Shown in pieces: positions 25,319 through 37,327 of a stretch of 64,000 nt of DNA (position 1 is the stretch's first letter; the number at the start of each line of letters is the position of its first letter). Origin of the DNA: Siphonodentalium dalli (Eukaryota > Mollusca > Scaphopoda > Gadilida > Siphonodentaliidae). The position numbers and the translations under genes were made by a program. Location of the stretch: contig CP136063.1 of the NCBI GenBank assembly GCA_032622095.1, forward strand, positions 66,479,897 through 66,543,896, read 5' to 3'. The notes below the pieces were generated by a model. It worked only from the letters and a program-made list of their open reading frames with translations. It had not been told where the DNA came from and made no database searches.

Positions 25319-25496
25319 TTAACCCTTTCAGTGCCAAGTCCGATTTTTGTATCAACCCATATTTCCTTCAAATTTATTGTTTATAATAATGTGATACATT
25401 GATGGAAAGAGCTCATTATTATAATCAATAAATTTGAAAAATGATCAAGGAAATATGGGTTGATACAAAAATCGGACTTGGCACTGAAAGGGTTAA
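25319..25496. mobile_element. Palindromic TTAA MITE in a CCDC9-like intron
   Basis: A near-perfect inverted repeat with ends TTAACCCTTTCAGTGCC and GGCACTGAAAGGGTTAA. The arms share AAGTCCGATTTTTGTATCAA. It belongs to the same terminal family as 5289-5721 and 61160-61592, and lies between CCDC9-like exons 26343-26504 and 25015-25199. Confidence 0.85.
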
Positions 25497-26342
25497 GTAT
25501 CTAGACCACAGTGAAGCTGTAGGTGGAAAGCAATATATGCCACAAGGCAACAAAGTAATATCATTAATTGTATACTGCAGTTGAAATGATTTTTTACAAT
25601 TTTCTGATTGTGGTGCACAAAGGATGATGCCTCTATTCACTATAATAATAGGTGTGGAAATGAAACCAGAACAGGTGATACCTTCATCTGAGCTGACTAG
25701 ATTAATCTTTCAGCGTTCCTACTATGAATTTACAATCATTTTATATGATTTTTCAAACACTGATCCAAACATTTGAAAATGCAGCGCTCAGAGACACCGA
25801 CATACACACTTGCCAGGTATTGTCATGAAAAGTGGAAAGAAAATATGATTATGATTGATAAAACTCCTATCGAAAAAATATTGATTTCTGTGCAACATAA
25901 TACGCACAAGGCCTTTCTATTGTTGTTTGTTCATTCTAACCAACCGCAATAACTTTTGTGTGACAGCCTTGCTTTGTTGAAAAACACTTTCACATTGATA
26001 TTATGAGAAAAGAATAACTGGAGTGGAAATAAATTTCAATAAATGGCGCCCGCCAGTACTTTCCAAGAAAGTGCATACAAATTGTGAGATGCCGGTAACA
26101 AACTGTCAGCCTGTTAATCACGTTGGCGACACATGATCGTGTGTACCTCCTGTACTCATTGAATATTACAACACCGCTTGCTGATTTTAGTAGAAAACAA
26201 TAAGGTTTCTTCAGCGAGTCAACCTTTGGTTACCAAATTAAAGCACTTTCAAGTATTTCAAGGAAAATTTAATGACTTTGGTTTAAAAAAAATTCTGAAT
26301 AAAATTGAAGCACCTTCAAGATATTGAAGCAGCCGTACAAAC

Positions 26343-26504
26343 CTTGTTCCTTGGGTCATGCTTCATTTTGTCCTTCACTGCTTCAAAGTTTGTGCCTCCG
26401 AAATTTTGTGGATGCCTCCTAGATCTCTCTTGGTTCTCCTGAGAAGGTGGGCCTTCTCTCCTCCTGTCAGATACGAAGTTATACGAGGGGTCAGGAGGTG
26501 GTCC
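26343..26504 (-). CDS. CCDC9: CCDC9-like exon (RRHPQNFGG block)
   Basis: This 162-nt exon (54 codons, phase 0 at both ends) has acceptor TACTTTCAG and donor AAG then GTTTGTA. It encodes YNFVSDRRREGPPSQENQER followed by SRRHPQNFGGTNFEAVK and DKMKHDPRNK. This corresponds to the vertebrate CCDC9 segment I recall as NF-DD-RR, then RRH-RNWGGPDFE-V. The upstream exons, including the N-terminal coiled coil, were not found; they should lie at higher coordinates. The acceptor region itself is tandemly duplicated upstream (26527-26760). Confidence 0.85.
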
Positions 26505-26760
26505 CTGAAAGTAAACGATGAAAGTTATATGAGGGGTCAGGAGGTGGTCCCTAGAAGTAAACGATGTACGTCAAGCAATGAATTTATATGAGGGGTCAGG
26601 AGGTGGTCCCTGAAAGTAAATGATGTATGTCAAGCAATGAACAACTTCAGGTGTCTTCAGGTTATATGAGGGGTCAGGAGGTGGTCCCTGAAAGTAAACG
26701 ATGAAAGTTATATGAGGGGTCAGGAGGTGGTCCCTGAAAGTAAACGATGTATGTCAAGCA
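26481..26760. repeat. Five tandem copies of an intron/exon boundary
   Basis: The block ATATGAGGGGTCAGGAGGTG continuing into GTCCCTGAAAGTAAACGATG occurs at about 26481 (the exon edge itself), 26527, 26587, 26664 and 26709. Spacing alternates between about 45 and 60-77 bp. Read on the minus strand, most copies keep a TTTCAG acceptor followed by the first 24 nt of the exon; the copy at 26527 has a changed acceptor (TTCTAG). Confidence 0.9.
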
Positions 26761-26850
26761 ATGAACAAATTCACATGTCTTCAGGTTACGGCAGTATAAA
26801 TATTTTCAAGTTCCATCTTCCATGCCTCGTTAATTGTTTCAATTAATTGG

Positions 26851-27909
26851 CAGTGTTCGCGCTGTCGGTGGCCAAATTGGCCAATAAAAATTTCATTTCG
26901 CCAAACTTTTTTTTTTACCCCAAATGGAGACGGAAAGCTAATTCCAAAGCGCTGAATAGATTTAGGCGATGAAAGCGAGTTTCGTACCATGAGAACCCAA
27001 ATTTATTTTTTGATAGGAGCGTTGATTGAATGGCGACAGCTGTACATACAAAGAGGACATTACACAACTCTTTGATATCTAATCAGTGTTTTATTTTATA
27101 TATGCTTTGAAGTTGATATCAGTAAACGAAATGAATATTCAATTTAAAACACTAAACGCTTAATCTGTACACTGGTTATATAATTTTTTGTTGATTAGGC
27201 AGTCTGTAAGATTTAATTAGTAAATGCATTGTCCCATAACTGGCCGTACAAGCGAGTCTGTTATGTAATGTGTCATAAACTGTCTCCCGTCTAGTAACAA
27301 CATGGCTTCACATCATAAAAGATTAATACAATAGATATTCAACAGTTAACATCTCATGATTAATTTGAATACAATTGATAATAAGCAACAGTTGTTTTTA
27401 TCTCGGCGAAAATACCGATGATAACGAACAGCTCATCACTTTATTAGTTGGCGACCATAGTGTTATTGCATTTGGTTAGGCTGATTTATGTGATTATAAT
27501 TATATAGAATGTTGGTTTCATTGTTTGCATTGATGACCCAACTGTTTCTGACTTTGATTTCCACCGTGCTTTTTGTATATGGTCAGATATGAAAACGCGT
27601 CATATTTTGCATAAACAAATATTGACTTACGTGAATTGATCTGTCTGTAAATGTGTGACATAATGCATACCTATATGCTCGAATAATATTGTGTTTTTTA
27701 AAGTTGTTTTAATTATGTTTTTATTCTGAGTAACAAACTTTAAAACAAATATTTTAGTCCTCAATTGTGAACCGCCCAGCAGAAAATGAGGACATAATTT
27801 GGACAAAGTTATTTTAATTTGGGTAAAAACATTTGGCCAAAGTTTTTTGGAATTTGGCCAATAAAATTTTCATTTGGTCAAAAGATTTTTCGGTGCAGCG
27901 CGAACACTG
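26851..27909. mobile_element. hAT non-autonomous element, relative of the 53.1-kb copy
   Basis: The terminal inverted repeat CAGTGTTCGCGCTG is perfect at both ends, and TTAATTGG/TTAATCGG (26843-26850, 27910-27917) is an 8-bp duplication with one mismatch. Subterminal TTGGCCAAA and ATTTCATTT motifs match those of the element at 53064-54271. No transposase is left. It lies upstream of the CCDC9-like exons, probably in an intron. Confidence 0.9.
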
Positions 27910-28411
27910 TTAATCGGATAATCACAATTGTCGTTAGGTCATTAATAGACCATTATTATATGGAAAATTAAATAATCACTCCATTATCACAAGCGCAACA
28001 AAGGTACCACATAAATACTGATCCACAATAACTTTCCATCCATATACTGCAGTGAAGATGAACTGTGACGACCAGGTATGTTGGGAGTAAGGTGTGGTGA
28101 AATTCTAATACATTTTGAAATAATGATGTCACTAATTTCATTGTCTGAACCAGTGCCAAAATATTGTAGCAGTCAGTATGGTGGTATAAATTATCATCAG
28201 ATTATTGCATATTCAAAATTTGAAAACACTTACATGGGTTCCTCCATGTTTCTCCTCGAGCGAGATCATTTTCAAGAGGAGATTATGAGAGGAGAAACAC
28301 TGTGGTGTTTATTAAATTGTCCACACTATTTTAGTTACGAAACAAACCACAATGAAACACACCATTAGGCCAACAACTTTCCCGAAGCTATAACTTGACC
28401 AGACCTTTTCA

Positions 28412-28518
28412 TAAGGATTAACTGTCATGTGGACTGTTTTTATGGAGATGTAACCGTGAGGTAAGTGGTCATAACTTACATCTCCATAAAAACAGTCCAC
28501 ATGACAGTTAATCCTTAT
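28412..28518. repeat. 107-bp near-perfect hairpin
   Basis: Arms of about 45 bp begin TAAGGATTAACTGTCATGTG and include GTTTTTATGGAGATG, with a short centre containing GTGAGGTAAGTGGTC. It may be a very short foldback MITE. No copy elsewhere in the window was noticed. Confidence 0.8.
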
Positions 28519-28740
28519 ATTGATATACATTTAGCGAAAAAGCCACTTTTGTAAATGTATTTAAATCGAAAAGTGTATCGTGACAAAACCAGCCCAAAAT
28601 TTCCCATAGCACCCTTGGCAAAAGTTAACAGGAACAATTGAAACCCGATGATTTATTAAGTCAATCCTGCGCGAATCCAAATGCGCCCAAAACATTACGC
28701 GTTCGTATTAGCTGTTGCGCATTCACCGAGAAATAATTGC

Positions 28741-29980
28741 AACAAGAGATGGACTGTTGTCCGGTGCATACCCCCTCATGGCATACCGCCTAGTGTGGGC
28801 ATATCTATAACTTATGATGGCTATACTCAGACATATGGACCCAGAAATCAGCATTTTCATATAAACAAAGATGAATAACTATAGAACAAAAAACCAAAAC
28901 AAACATTTGAATGTGCCATTAAATGTCCTCATAGTGGTGAACATCCATAAAAAATTTCATTGAGATCCGAGCATTACTGTTCAAGTTATGAGTTGAACAG
29001 ACATCGGATGGATCAAACAGCCAACATTTCCAGATAAACAAAGATGAATTACTCTAGAATGGAAAAGCAGAACAGCACAATGGAACCCTCTATTTAATGT
29101 CCTCATAGCAGTGAACATCTATACCAAATTCCATTGAGATCCCAGCACAACTGTTGAAGTTACGACATGAACAGACACCAGATGGACCAAAAAGCCAACA
29201 TTTCCAGATGAACAAAGATGAATAACTCTAGAATGGAAAAGCGGAACAAAACGATGGAACCCTCTTTTTAATGTCCTCATAGTAGTGAACATCCATACCA
29301 AATCCCATTGAGATCCCAGTACAACTGTCGAAGTTACAATATGAACAGACACCAGACGAACCAAAAAGCCAACATTTCCAGATGAACAAAGATGTATAAC
29401 TCTAGAATGGAAAATCCGAACAAAACGATGGAACCCTCTATTGAATGCCCTCATAGTAGTGAACATCCATACAAAATTTCATTGAGATCCGAGCACTACT
29501 GTTCAGGTTATGAAATGAACAGACACCAGATGGACCAAAAATCCAACATTTCAAGATAAACAAAGATGAATAACTCTAGAATGGAAAATCCGAACAAAAC
29601 GATGGAACCCTCTATTTAATGTCCTCATAGTTGTGAACATCCACACCAAATTTGGTTGAGATCCCAGCACAACTGTTGAAGTTACGACATGAACAGACAC
29701 CAGACGGACCAAAAAGCCACTATTTCCAGATAAACAAAGATGAATAACTCTAGAACGGAAAATCCAAACAAAACGATGGAACCCTCTATTTATGTCCTCA
29801 TAATAGTGAACATCCATACCTAATTTCATTGAGTTCCGAGCACTACTGTTCAAGTTATGACACGAACAGACATCGGACGGACGTACGGACTCACGCACGC
29901 ACGGACGCACGCACGGACGGACGGACGGACGGACAGGTGCAAAACAGTATACCCCCCTTTTTAAAAAAAAGGGGGTATAA
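28741..29980. mobile_element. Pearl-like (Helitron-type) element with six core repeats
   Basis: It has the same head as 20200 (ACAAGAGATGGACTGTTGTC) and six core units of about 175 bp, at about 28921, 29095, 29271, 29446, 29619 and 29792. An (ACGG/ACGC)n tract spans about 29876-29935. An intact 3' hairpin follows, GTATACCCCCC then AAAGGGGGTATA. The complete hairpin makes this the better reference copy of the two. Confidence 0.8.
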
Positions 29981-32236
29981 AAAGGTATTAGTTCATGGTT
30001 GCATGATTTAATATTTATTACACAATTATGTACATAGCTGTATCCGTTTTGGCACATCCTGGCCTTTCCATAGCTTATTGTCAATGGTGATGGACTGATC
30101 TTGGTCATGGTAGATCACTTGATAATTAAATTATATTTTCATCTATGAGCTGATGCTCATGCAACTTTAAAGAAATTAATATTTAAGACATGTGAAAGAA
30201 CAGCATTTTATAAACCAGTTTAAATTCTCAATCCACAATAACATGCCCATAGTTATATGCATTCATCTTAAACAAACCTTATAATTTACATACTTCAGAT
30301 TTCTTCCAAAGTTCTCGCCTTTTGTTGACCATGTCATCACATGGTAATTGTTATTTAATTCACAACATATAATGAAAATACCCATGCATCTGGTATAATG
30401 TTGTCATTTTTTGGTGTTCATTGATATACAGGCCACATCAAAATTAAATTAAGACCCAATGACAGCCACAAACACATCAACAGATTAAATAGTACAAAAC
30501 TGGAATAAAGTAACCACAATGTTTTAGTGTTTAATGATACAATCGCCATTAGAAACACATGTCTTGGTAGGTTCCCTGTTAAAGCCAAACCAAGCTAATT
30601 TAATGATGTCCCTCATGTAATTTAATTTAATTATCTAATGATTTACCATAACCTCTTTTTGGTGCAGACCTGGAAGATGAGACCATATCTCACCATTCAG
30701 AATTACAGCCAGAAACACATCAACAGATTAAATGATTAAATGGTATCAAACTGGAATGAAGTAACCCTAATGTTCTAGCTTTCAATGATACATGCTCCAT
30801 TACAAACACATGTCTGCCCACATTTCCTGTCAAAGCCAAAACAATTTAATTTTATGAGGCTCATATAATTTAATTTAATTATCTAATGATTTACCATAAC
30901 CTCTCCAAGTAATGTATTAGCTGTAGTTTGCTCCCAGATGCCTGCTACTCTAGATGAAAATATTGCTAGGCACATGTGTAATCTGTAAATGTTTATGTAC
31001 ATATGTTAATTAATGTTGTCTAAATGTCATTACTTGATTTAGTTGACAATAAACTTGATTGCTTCTTTGGTACAGACACCAAATGAGACAATATATCCAC
31101 AATTCATGATAAGCTATTGATTAAGCCAGAATATGCTGAAACCAGTACAGCTATCTACATAATTATTAAAACATTTAGTTACAAAGTCATGCATAGTGCC
31201 CTTTTAAGAAGATAGCAAAGGCAACATTTAAAAGGCCTATATACTGTAAAACATTTACAGACAACATGTTATTTATTTTTCAAAACATTTGTTTGTTGCT
31301 GCATTATAGCTTTGGTTCCTGCATTTTAAAACAATTATTTAACATAAAACTGGTTATGTTGTCTTCATATTTAATGCAAGGAGCATGTCTGTCAATTTTA
31401 CACGAGCAATGCATAACCTTTGTTAAAATATTATGGTACTGTACACAAAATCGCCTGGTACCTTTAAAATCAATCTGGCACCTTTAAAATTATTAATTTG
31501 TACGTTGGGAAATACATTCACAACTGAAATATGGCCAATAACATTGTGTTGCATTCAATTACCACATCATACTTTTACAGCTCTATGTATGCATAAGAAA
31601 AAAAATATGCAAAATTCAAAATTCAAATGCAGAACAGCAGTTACTGCAATATTACCACATTGTTAAAAGCAGTTAAAATATAAATATATGTGTTCTACAG
31701 AATATTTGATTATCTGTAACCTCTTTGACTGAACTATTTTGAACTGTTTTCGGTGCACTGTCTAGTTTTAACCCCTTTTGCTACATCTATATGAACCATT
31801 GTGGGTTAGGTTAGTCTTAGATGTCAAAGTGTCAAAGTTAATTATTTAGTTAGTTTTATTTAGAAATTATCTGAACAATCCTAGCTTGATAATACTGTAT
31901 TGTTTATGTAGCTCATGCAGGCTATCTTTTCCTCCAACATCAAATGTTATTTATATGTTAACTATGTCAGTGGCTCAACTACTAAACAATATTATGACTG
32001 TCTTTAAATATCAATTTAAGTTTACCTGCTTCCGGTATTAATTGCATCACACTATAACTATGCATTGCATTCCAGTATTCAATTTAAGCACAGTATCCAC
32101 TGTAAGCCCTCTTGGCAGTTTAAAATTAACTATTTATTACTGATGTGTTATGGCATGATACATTAATAATCTACAGTGCTGTTGGAATGGCATTGTTTAC
32201 TTTTGACATCTGACCTGACTTTAAATAGCTTTAGAT
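29981..32236. other. AT-rich non-coding stretch with one tandem duplication
   Basis: I see no supported exon. A degenerate tandem duplication lies at 30458-30905. Confidence 0.35.
30458..30905. repeat. Imperfect two-copy tandem repeat, offset about 244 bp
   Basis: The first copy (about 30458-30656) and the second (about 30702-30905) share AACACATCAACAGATTAAAT, then CTGGAATRAAGTAACC, then TTTACCATAACCTCT, with perhaps 10-15 percent divergence. Confidence 0.75.
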
Positions 32237-33414
32237 TTAAAAAGAGTGATTAAATCGACTGTCTGATTTGTTTTGTCCGGACAGAATGGATAACTCCCAC
32301 AGTCGCATCTTTCTGAGAACCATATCCCTCAGTTTGAATCGCTGCTCCATGTTATTAGATGACTTGAAATTTCTTATGTTTCCACATGATAGAAAGATGA
32401 TTTCATGCAAGCACAAACCATGCATTCTGTTTAAAGTGTTTGATGCAATCAATCCAATGTCAGTGAAAATGTCTGCCGGTTGGTTATGGGCACACTCTAT
32501 ATACAGATGGACCATCGACGATTGTTTGCACGTTGTAATATGGCAAGGCAAACAAAACAGTGACTGAAACATCACAGCTTTTAAAAATACCATTTATATA
32601 TTCCGTGACATCATTTTCAACAATTGAAGGGATATGCAATGTCTGATCCCCTATTGTAATTCCTTCTTGTGCTGCTGCTAACTTTTGACGCAAAGTGTTT
32701 TTCTTCATTGCATCATCACAGTTGCCTTGCACCTTTGCGGAAAGTTTAGAAAAGTTATCCAAATCTGAGAGGAAGATACATTTCTCTCTCAGTAATTGAT
32801 CAAATCCAATGTCAAACGATAATGATTTTAATCGTTCAGAGAAATGCCACTCAAAGAATTTAACTTTATTCCATTCATCTTCTGTGAAATTAATTACATG
32901 TTCTTTCTGGAGAGATGGTATGGTGTAATTATCCATTGGCAACTCAACCTTATTAAAGATGTGATTCTCAACAGATTCAGGAAAAAAACTTTGTCCTCAC
33001 AAGCTTTCTTTACAGTTCAAAGTTAGAACCATATGCTTGTCCAATAGAACCTTTTTCCGAAGATCCCGTTGATCCAGAGTCACATAGCTTTGTTTCTATT
33101 TCAGAACAAACATGCTTGCAGATTTCAAAATCTTCATAATATCGATGGATGATAAATCGCAGGAATGAACAGAATGGCACATAAAAATGTTGTCAATTTT
33201 GCGTAGTTCATATATATCTTCTGAGTTCTCTGGTCACATTACCAGCACGAATGAATTTTTCAGAATCGCCCGATTTGTTTTGCTTGCTGAAGTCCATTGA
33301 AAATAGGTGCTCCCCTGCAATGCTGTGGTACTCCAAATCTGGAACAGACTTGAGTCTTGATCCCATTTTCTGGAAGGAAATAATAACGATGGCGTCAGTG
33401 ACACTGAATCTCAT
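32237..33414 (-). pseudogene. Decayed coding remnant, family not recognised
   Basis: Protein-like sequence spread over frames on the minus strand. The first piece contains LEYHSIAGEHLFSMDFSKQN. It shifts frame near 33220 to EDIYELRKIDNIFMCHS, then meets in-frame TAG (near 33100) and TGA (near 33000) codons. It continues in the same frame through FTEDEWNKVKFFEWHFSERL and DVTEYINGIFKSCDVSV. The last part overlaps another open frame (MHGLCLHEIIFLSCGNIRNF). Codon-like composition across the stops suggests a once-functional gene of at least 350 codons, possibly retroposed. I do not recognise the family, and an intron-containing gene is not excluded. Confidence 0.45.
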
Positions 33415-35768
33415 CTTGGGCTAATTTTATTTCAGATTTGACAATGTGACCACATTGTAGTCACTGACCACAGAATAGTCTAGGATGAGTGTTATCATGA
33501 GTTTCAGGTCATGTATTATGTAGCATGATTTATGTGTTGTATTGGAAAACATACGTTCCAAAGATAGTTGCTGTGGATGCCCCAAAATTGGTTTTGGTTG
33601 TGTACCTGTTCAGAGGTTGTCTTTGTGATGAGGATTTTAGTCACTAAATGTTCTATTTAAATTGACATGGTGAAAATTTGAATGATCTGTGCATAAATAA
33701 CTGAATGACTTATGCATATAGGTCGTGCAAAAGCATATTTTGGGGAAGCCTGATATGGCCGCCAGAAGTTGTTTATCATGAGGTCAAGGTATAAAGGAGA
33801 CGTTCCAGTCTACATATCAACAGCAACACAAATTTCATGAAAATCGGTACATAAATAGAGCCTCTAGACCATACTACATGGAATTTTTTAGAAAATACAA
33901 GATGGCTACCAGCGACCATGTTTTTATGAGGTCAATGTCAAAAGAGGACGTTCCGGTCTATTTATTGACAGCAGTCCACACCCAAAATGGGACTGCTCAG
34001 TCCTATAATTACCAACAAGAACCCCCACACAATAAATTTCATGGGAGATCGGAACATAACTATCGCCCGTAGGTGCAATGTATGACTGGGCGGATGACGC
34101 ATTGTGACTTGATTTCGCGGTGATATTTCTATGTTCAGCTTGACTTTGTCAAGTTGAGCTAATGAACCCATTTTCTCTGGAGGGATACATAAGTCGCGTT
34201 TTCAATTCCCATTTATGGAAATATCACCGTTAAATGTGTTTCCATGGTTTAGATTCATGCATGTATGGCATCCAGCTTGTTTAAAAGTTGAAATATATTA
34301 TGGTCACATGTGGGGGCCATATTTATTTGATGAAATCAAGCACAAATTTCATAGTCACATCTCTAGAAGACTGTGGCGAGAAAGACTGCTGTTGACTCTA
34401 TGGCTCAGCTTGACATCATTTAGTTGAGTGCAAGGGAATAGTTAAAATGCTCCATATTTCCATCGAATCAAGCTATTTTTCCAAACAAGTTACTTGTCTT
34501 AAATGGAATTTATTGGGAGATGGTTATTCAAGGTCATAAACATTTATTCAAGATGCTGGTCACATGAAACCAATGTTTTTAATTGAACTCACATTAAGAA
34601 TGTATCTGTGGTCAAAATGGTTGATGTATTCTGCTCTTTCTTTAGCCTAGCCTTGTATCGTGGCTCTGAATCTTCTCTGGTATGTTGCTGCCTTCATTCC
34701 TGAAATGGCGAATATAAAGTGACAAACAACATAATAAGTAGTTGCCCTGGTTCATGGAATGAATTGTTTGCATTATATCCAGAGAAACCTCAAATTACAA
34801 TTGAAATCCTCATAGGCTCAACTCTAAAGAACATTTGAAGGATATGACTTATCTGAGGTAACTTCTTTAACTTGATCATAATCATCAATAGAAGGATATT
34901 CCACCCAACAGCATTTTGTCGAGTATTCTAATAAACAAATCTGATTCGGAAAAATACATGTATATAAATTTATAATTGTTGTAGTGCCGCCCTAGCCACC
35001 ATGGCTCACTGTTATACAATTTGGTTTGATTTATTGTTCAATATTCCTTTCTTGTGAAACTGGAAGTCTAAAACGAGGGAGATTCTTAACATTACTGTAT
35101 TGTGTTATTGATGTAGTCTAGTAGTCTACGCGAAGCTCGCTGATATGCAAAATGCCCCAGAAAGTTTGTGTTTTAGCTGCTTCAAAACAATATATATATA
35201 TTACTTACGTTTTCATTCTTCTTGCAAACTTCATGATATTTCTGGCCAACTCCATGATTTATCTTGGAAAAATATTTCTGCACATGCACTGATGTGTCAC
35301 CATGTATCAGAAAACATAAATGTTAAAAAGATGATCACAAGAGTTGAATTATTCGCTGTATTGCAAGAGTGAAATATGTCCAACACACCACACATTGGCA
35401 GAGTTGTATATGGCAAAGTTTTATTTAGGATCACAGACATCTGGCTGTGGCAGATTTATTATGGTAGTAGCTGTACTCGGTGAAATAGACAGCTCCCATG
35501 TTGTAATAAAAATTAATTTAACAGCTAACAGGGTTTTAATGGACAAATGTCAGATAATAGGTCATGGTAGCTCTCAGATTTGAGCAGTTATTTGGAGATA
35601 GGGCTAGGACCAGAAGAAGTGCTATGTTTCCTCAATTTTATGCATGTCAAATTGTTTCAATCCTGTAACAGCTAGGATTCATGTTGCTTATTGAAACTTA
35701 ATCATCATTCTATATAATGTAGGGAGAGTTTTCCAATGCAAGTTCATTAGAGCCCCAGAGCTCTAACC
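33415..35768. other. Non-coding stretch
   Basis: No exon is supported. Near 33780-33960 and 33900-34060 there are two related segments with AGGTCAA and GACGTTCC(A/G)GTCTA, a diverged short direct repeat. Confidence 0.35.
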
Positions 35769-36127
35769 CTCTCATGAGGGTATCACCCCCCCCCCCCTCC
35801 CCCTTGAATCCTGAATACCAGTTAATTTTGGGGGGTGAATCCTGAATACCAGTTAATTTTGGGGGGTGAATCCTGAATACCTGTTAATTTTGGGGGGTGA
35901 ATCCTGAATACATGTTAAGAAATAATATGCGATAAATGACATACAAATTGACTGTTTTAATATCAGACAGATACAAGCAGAAGTTACGTCATAGACACAT
36001 TATGATCCATTATACCTGACATGATATTGGAGTAGAGTATTTGTGATACTATAATTTGACGAGATACAATGACACATTAATCTATTAATGGCAGGTTATC
36101 CTTAACTGTGTGTGATTATTTTTAGGC

Positions 36128-36612
36128 CATGGCTAAAGAGCGGTATACCACTCTTTAGCTATATGGGCCTGACACGATAAAGAACGGTATCCAGCTCTTT
36201 AGCGTTTGGCGCTCTTTAGTACCAAACGCTAAAGAGTGGTATACCACTCTTTAACTATATGGGCCTGATACGCTAAATAACGGTATACCACTCTTTAGCA
36301 GTTGGTGCTAAAGAACGGTATACCGCCCTTCAGCGTTGGCGCTAAAGAACGGTATACTGCTATTTAGTGACAAATGCCAAAGAACAGTGTACCTGTCATA
36401 CACTCAAGTGGTGTACACCGGTATATACCGCTAGTTAGCTATACATGGTCCTGGCGTGATTATCATCCGTACTGTCCGATCTGTAGTGTCCGGCTATAAA
36501 GAGCGGTATACCGCTCTTTAGCGATGAGTACCGCTCTTTAGCCCTCATCGCTAAAGAGTTGTATACCGTTCTTTAGCCCTCAGTGTTTAAGAGTGGTATA
36601 CCGCTCTTTACC
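36128..36612. repeat. Array of GGTATACC palindromes
   Basis: Roughly a dozen copies of a palindrome whose full form has arms CTAAAGAGCGGTA and TACCGCTCTTTAG. They are scattered at 25-60 bp spacing with variable linkers such as TATATGGGCCTGACACG. Copies differ in the flanks, but GGTATACC and CTTTAG are mostly kept. Confidence 0.85.
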
Positions 36613-36710
36613 CACTCCGTTATTTTTATGTTTCTATAGATTGACAATATAAAAACTTCCTCCTTTACCCTTTATATACTGGAACATCATTTATGAGTAG
36701 TTATCCCATA

Positions 36711-36792
36711 GGAAATGTTCATATAATAAGTTCAACAAACGACCAAACTTCCAAAGGGTCGTTTGTTGAATTATTATCTGAACATTTCCCTC
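36711..36792. repeat. Small hairpin shared with a Harbinger-like element
   Basis: The arms are GGAAATGTTCATATAATAAG (left) and its near complement ATTATCTGAACATTTCC. A second copy with AAATGTTCAGATAATAAG arms is at 44389-44437, inside a different element class. Confidence 0.7.
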
Positions 36793-37327
36793 AATACATT
36801 TGACTCAATCTTCACTTTTAATGTTTGTCGTCTGTTTATTTTACCTGAACACCCCTCAAAATCAATGATAAGCTATTCCATTACTTTTATAACTGGATGG
36901 GAGAGTTCATTTAGTTGATAAAGGGTTAAATAAAGTCCTGGTATGTCTTGTTAAAGTCTGAAGTGACGACACCGATGCCGGTTAATTAAAAGTTTGGAAT
37001 TGGAAAACAAATCAAATATAGTTTCCGGACGCTTTCCGGTTAACAACCGAAGAGACGCCGGTCGCGTTACGGGCGTTATGATGCCGTTATGATACGATTA
37101 ATGATACTTTATGATGGCATGGTGGTCGAATATGCCCAAGAAGCTATTCTACCCACTCATTCATACAGATAACTAGCACAAAATATTATTTTGCGCCATC
37201 AAAACCTGCGTCCAAGACATTTTGCTCGAACCCGAATACCAGTTAATTCGGGGGTATGAATCCCGCGTACGGCTTCAAAACACCCTGAATCCCGCGTACC
37301 GAAAAGGGGGTGATACCCTCTCTCATG

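Larger units (their letters stand above)
35777..37319. mobile_element. hAT non-autonomous element carrying a palindrome array
   Basis: The termini are AGGGTATCACCCCC and its complement GGGGGTGATACCCT, with a perfect 8-bp duplication CTCTCATG (35769-35776, 37320-37327). Just inside the left end, a unit of about 34 bp (CTGAATACCAGTTAATTTTG plus a G run) occurs four times, and a diverged inverse-side version lies at 37230. The interior holds the GGTATACC array (36128-36612) and a small hairpin (36711-36792). Length is 1,543 bp with no transposase. Confidence 0.9.

Noticed and set aside
30295-30345. Possible minus-strand exon (VNKRRELWKKSE then GTATGT)
   Set aside because: It has no acceptor AG in a plausible position, and the resemblance to the CCDC9 N-terminal region is too weak.
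34640-34700. Possible minus-strand exon after TTTCAG near 34712
   Set aside because: The frames close quickly, no good donor follows, and the peptide does not match CCDC9 or any family I know.
36128-36612. Possible CRISPR-like array
   Set aside because: The repeats are palindromes with irregular spacing and non-unique linkers, inside a eukaryotic hAT element.
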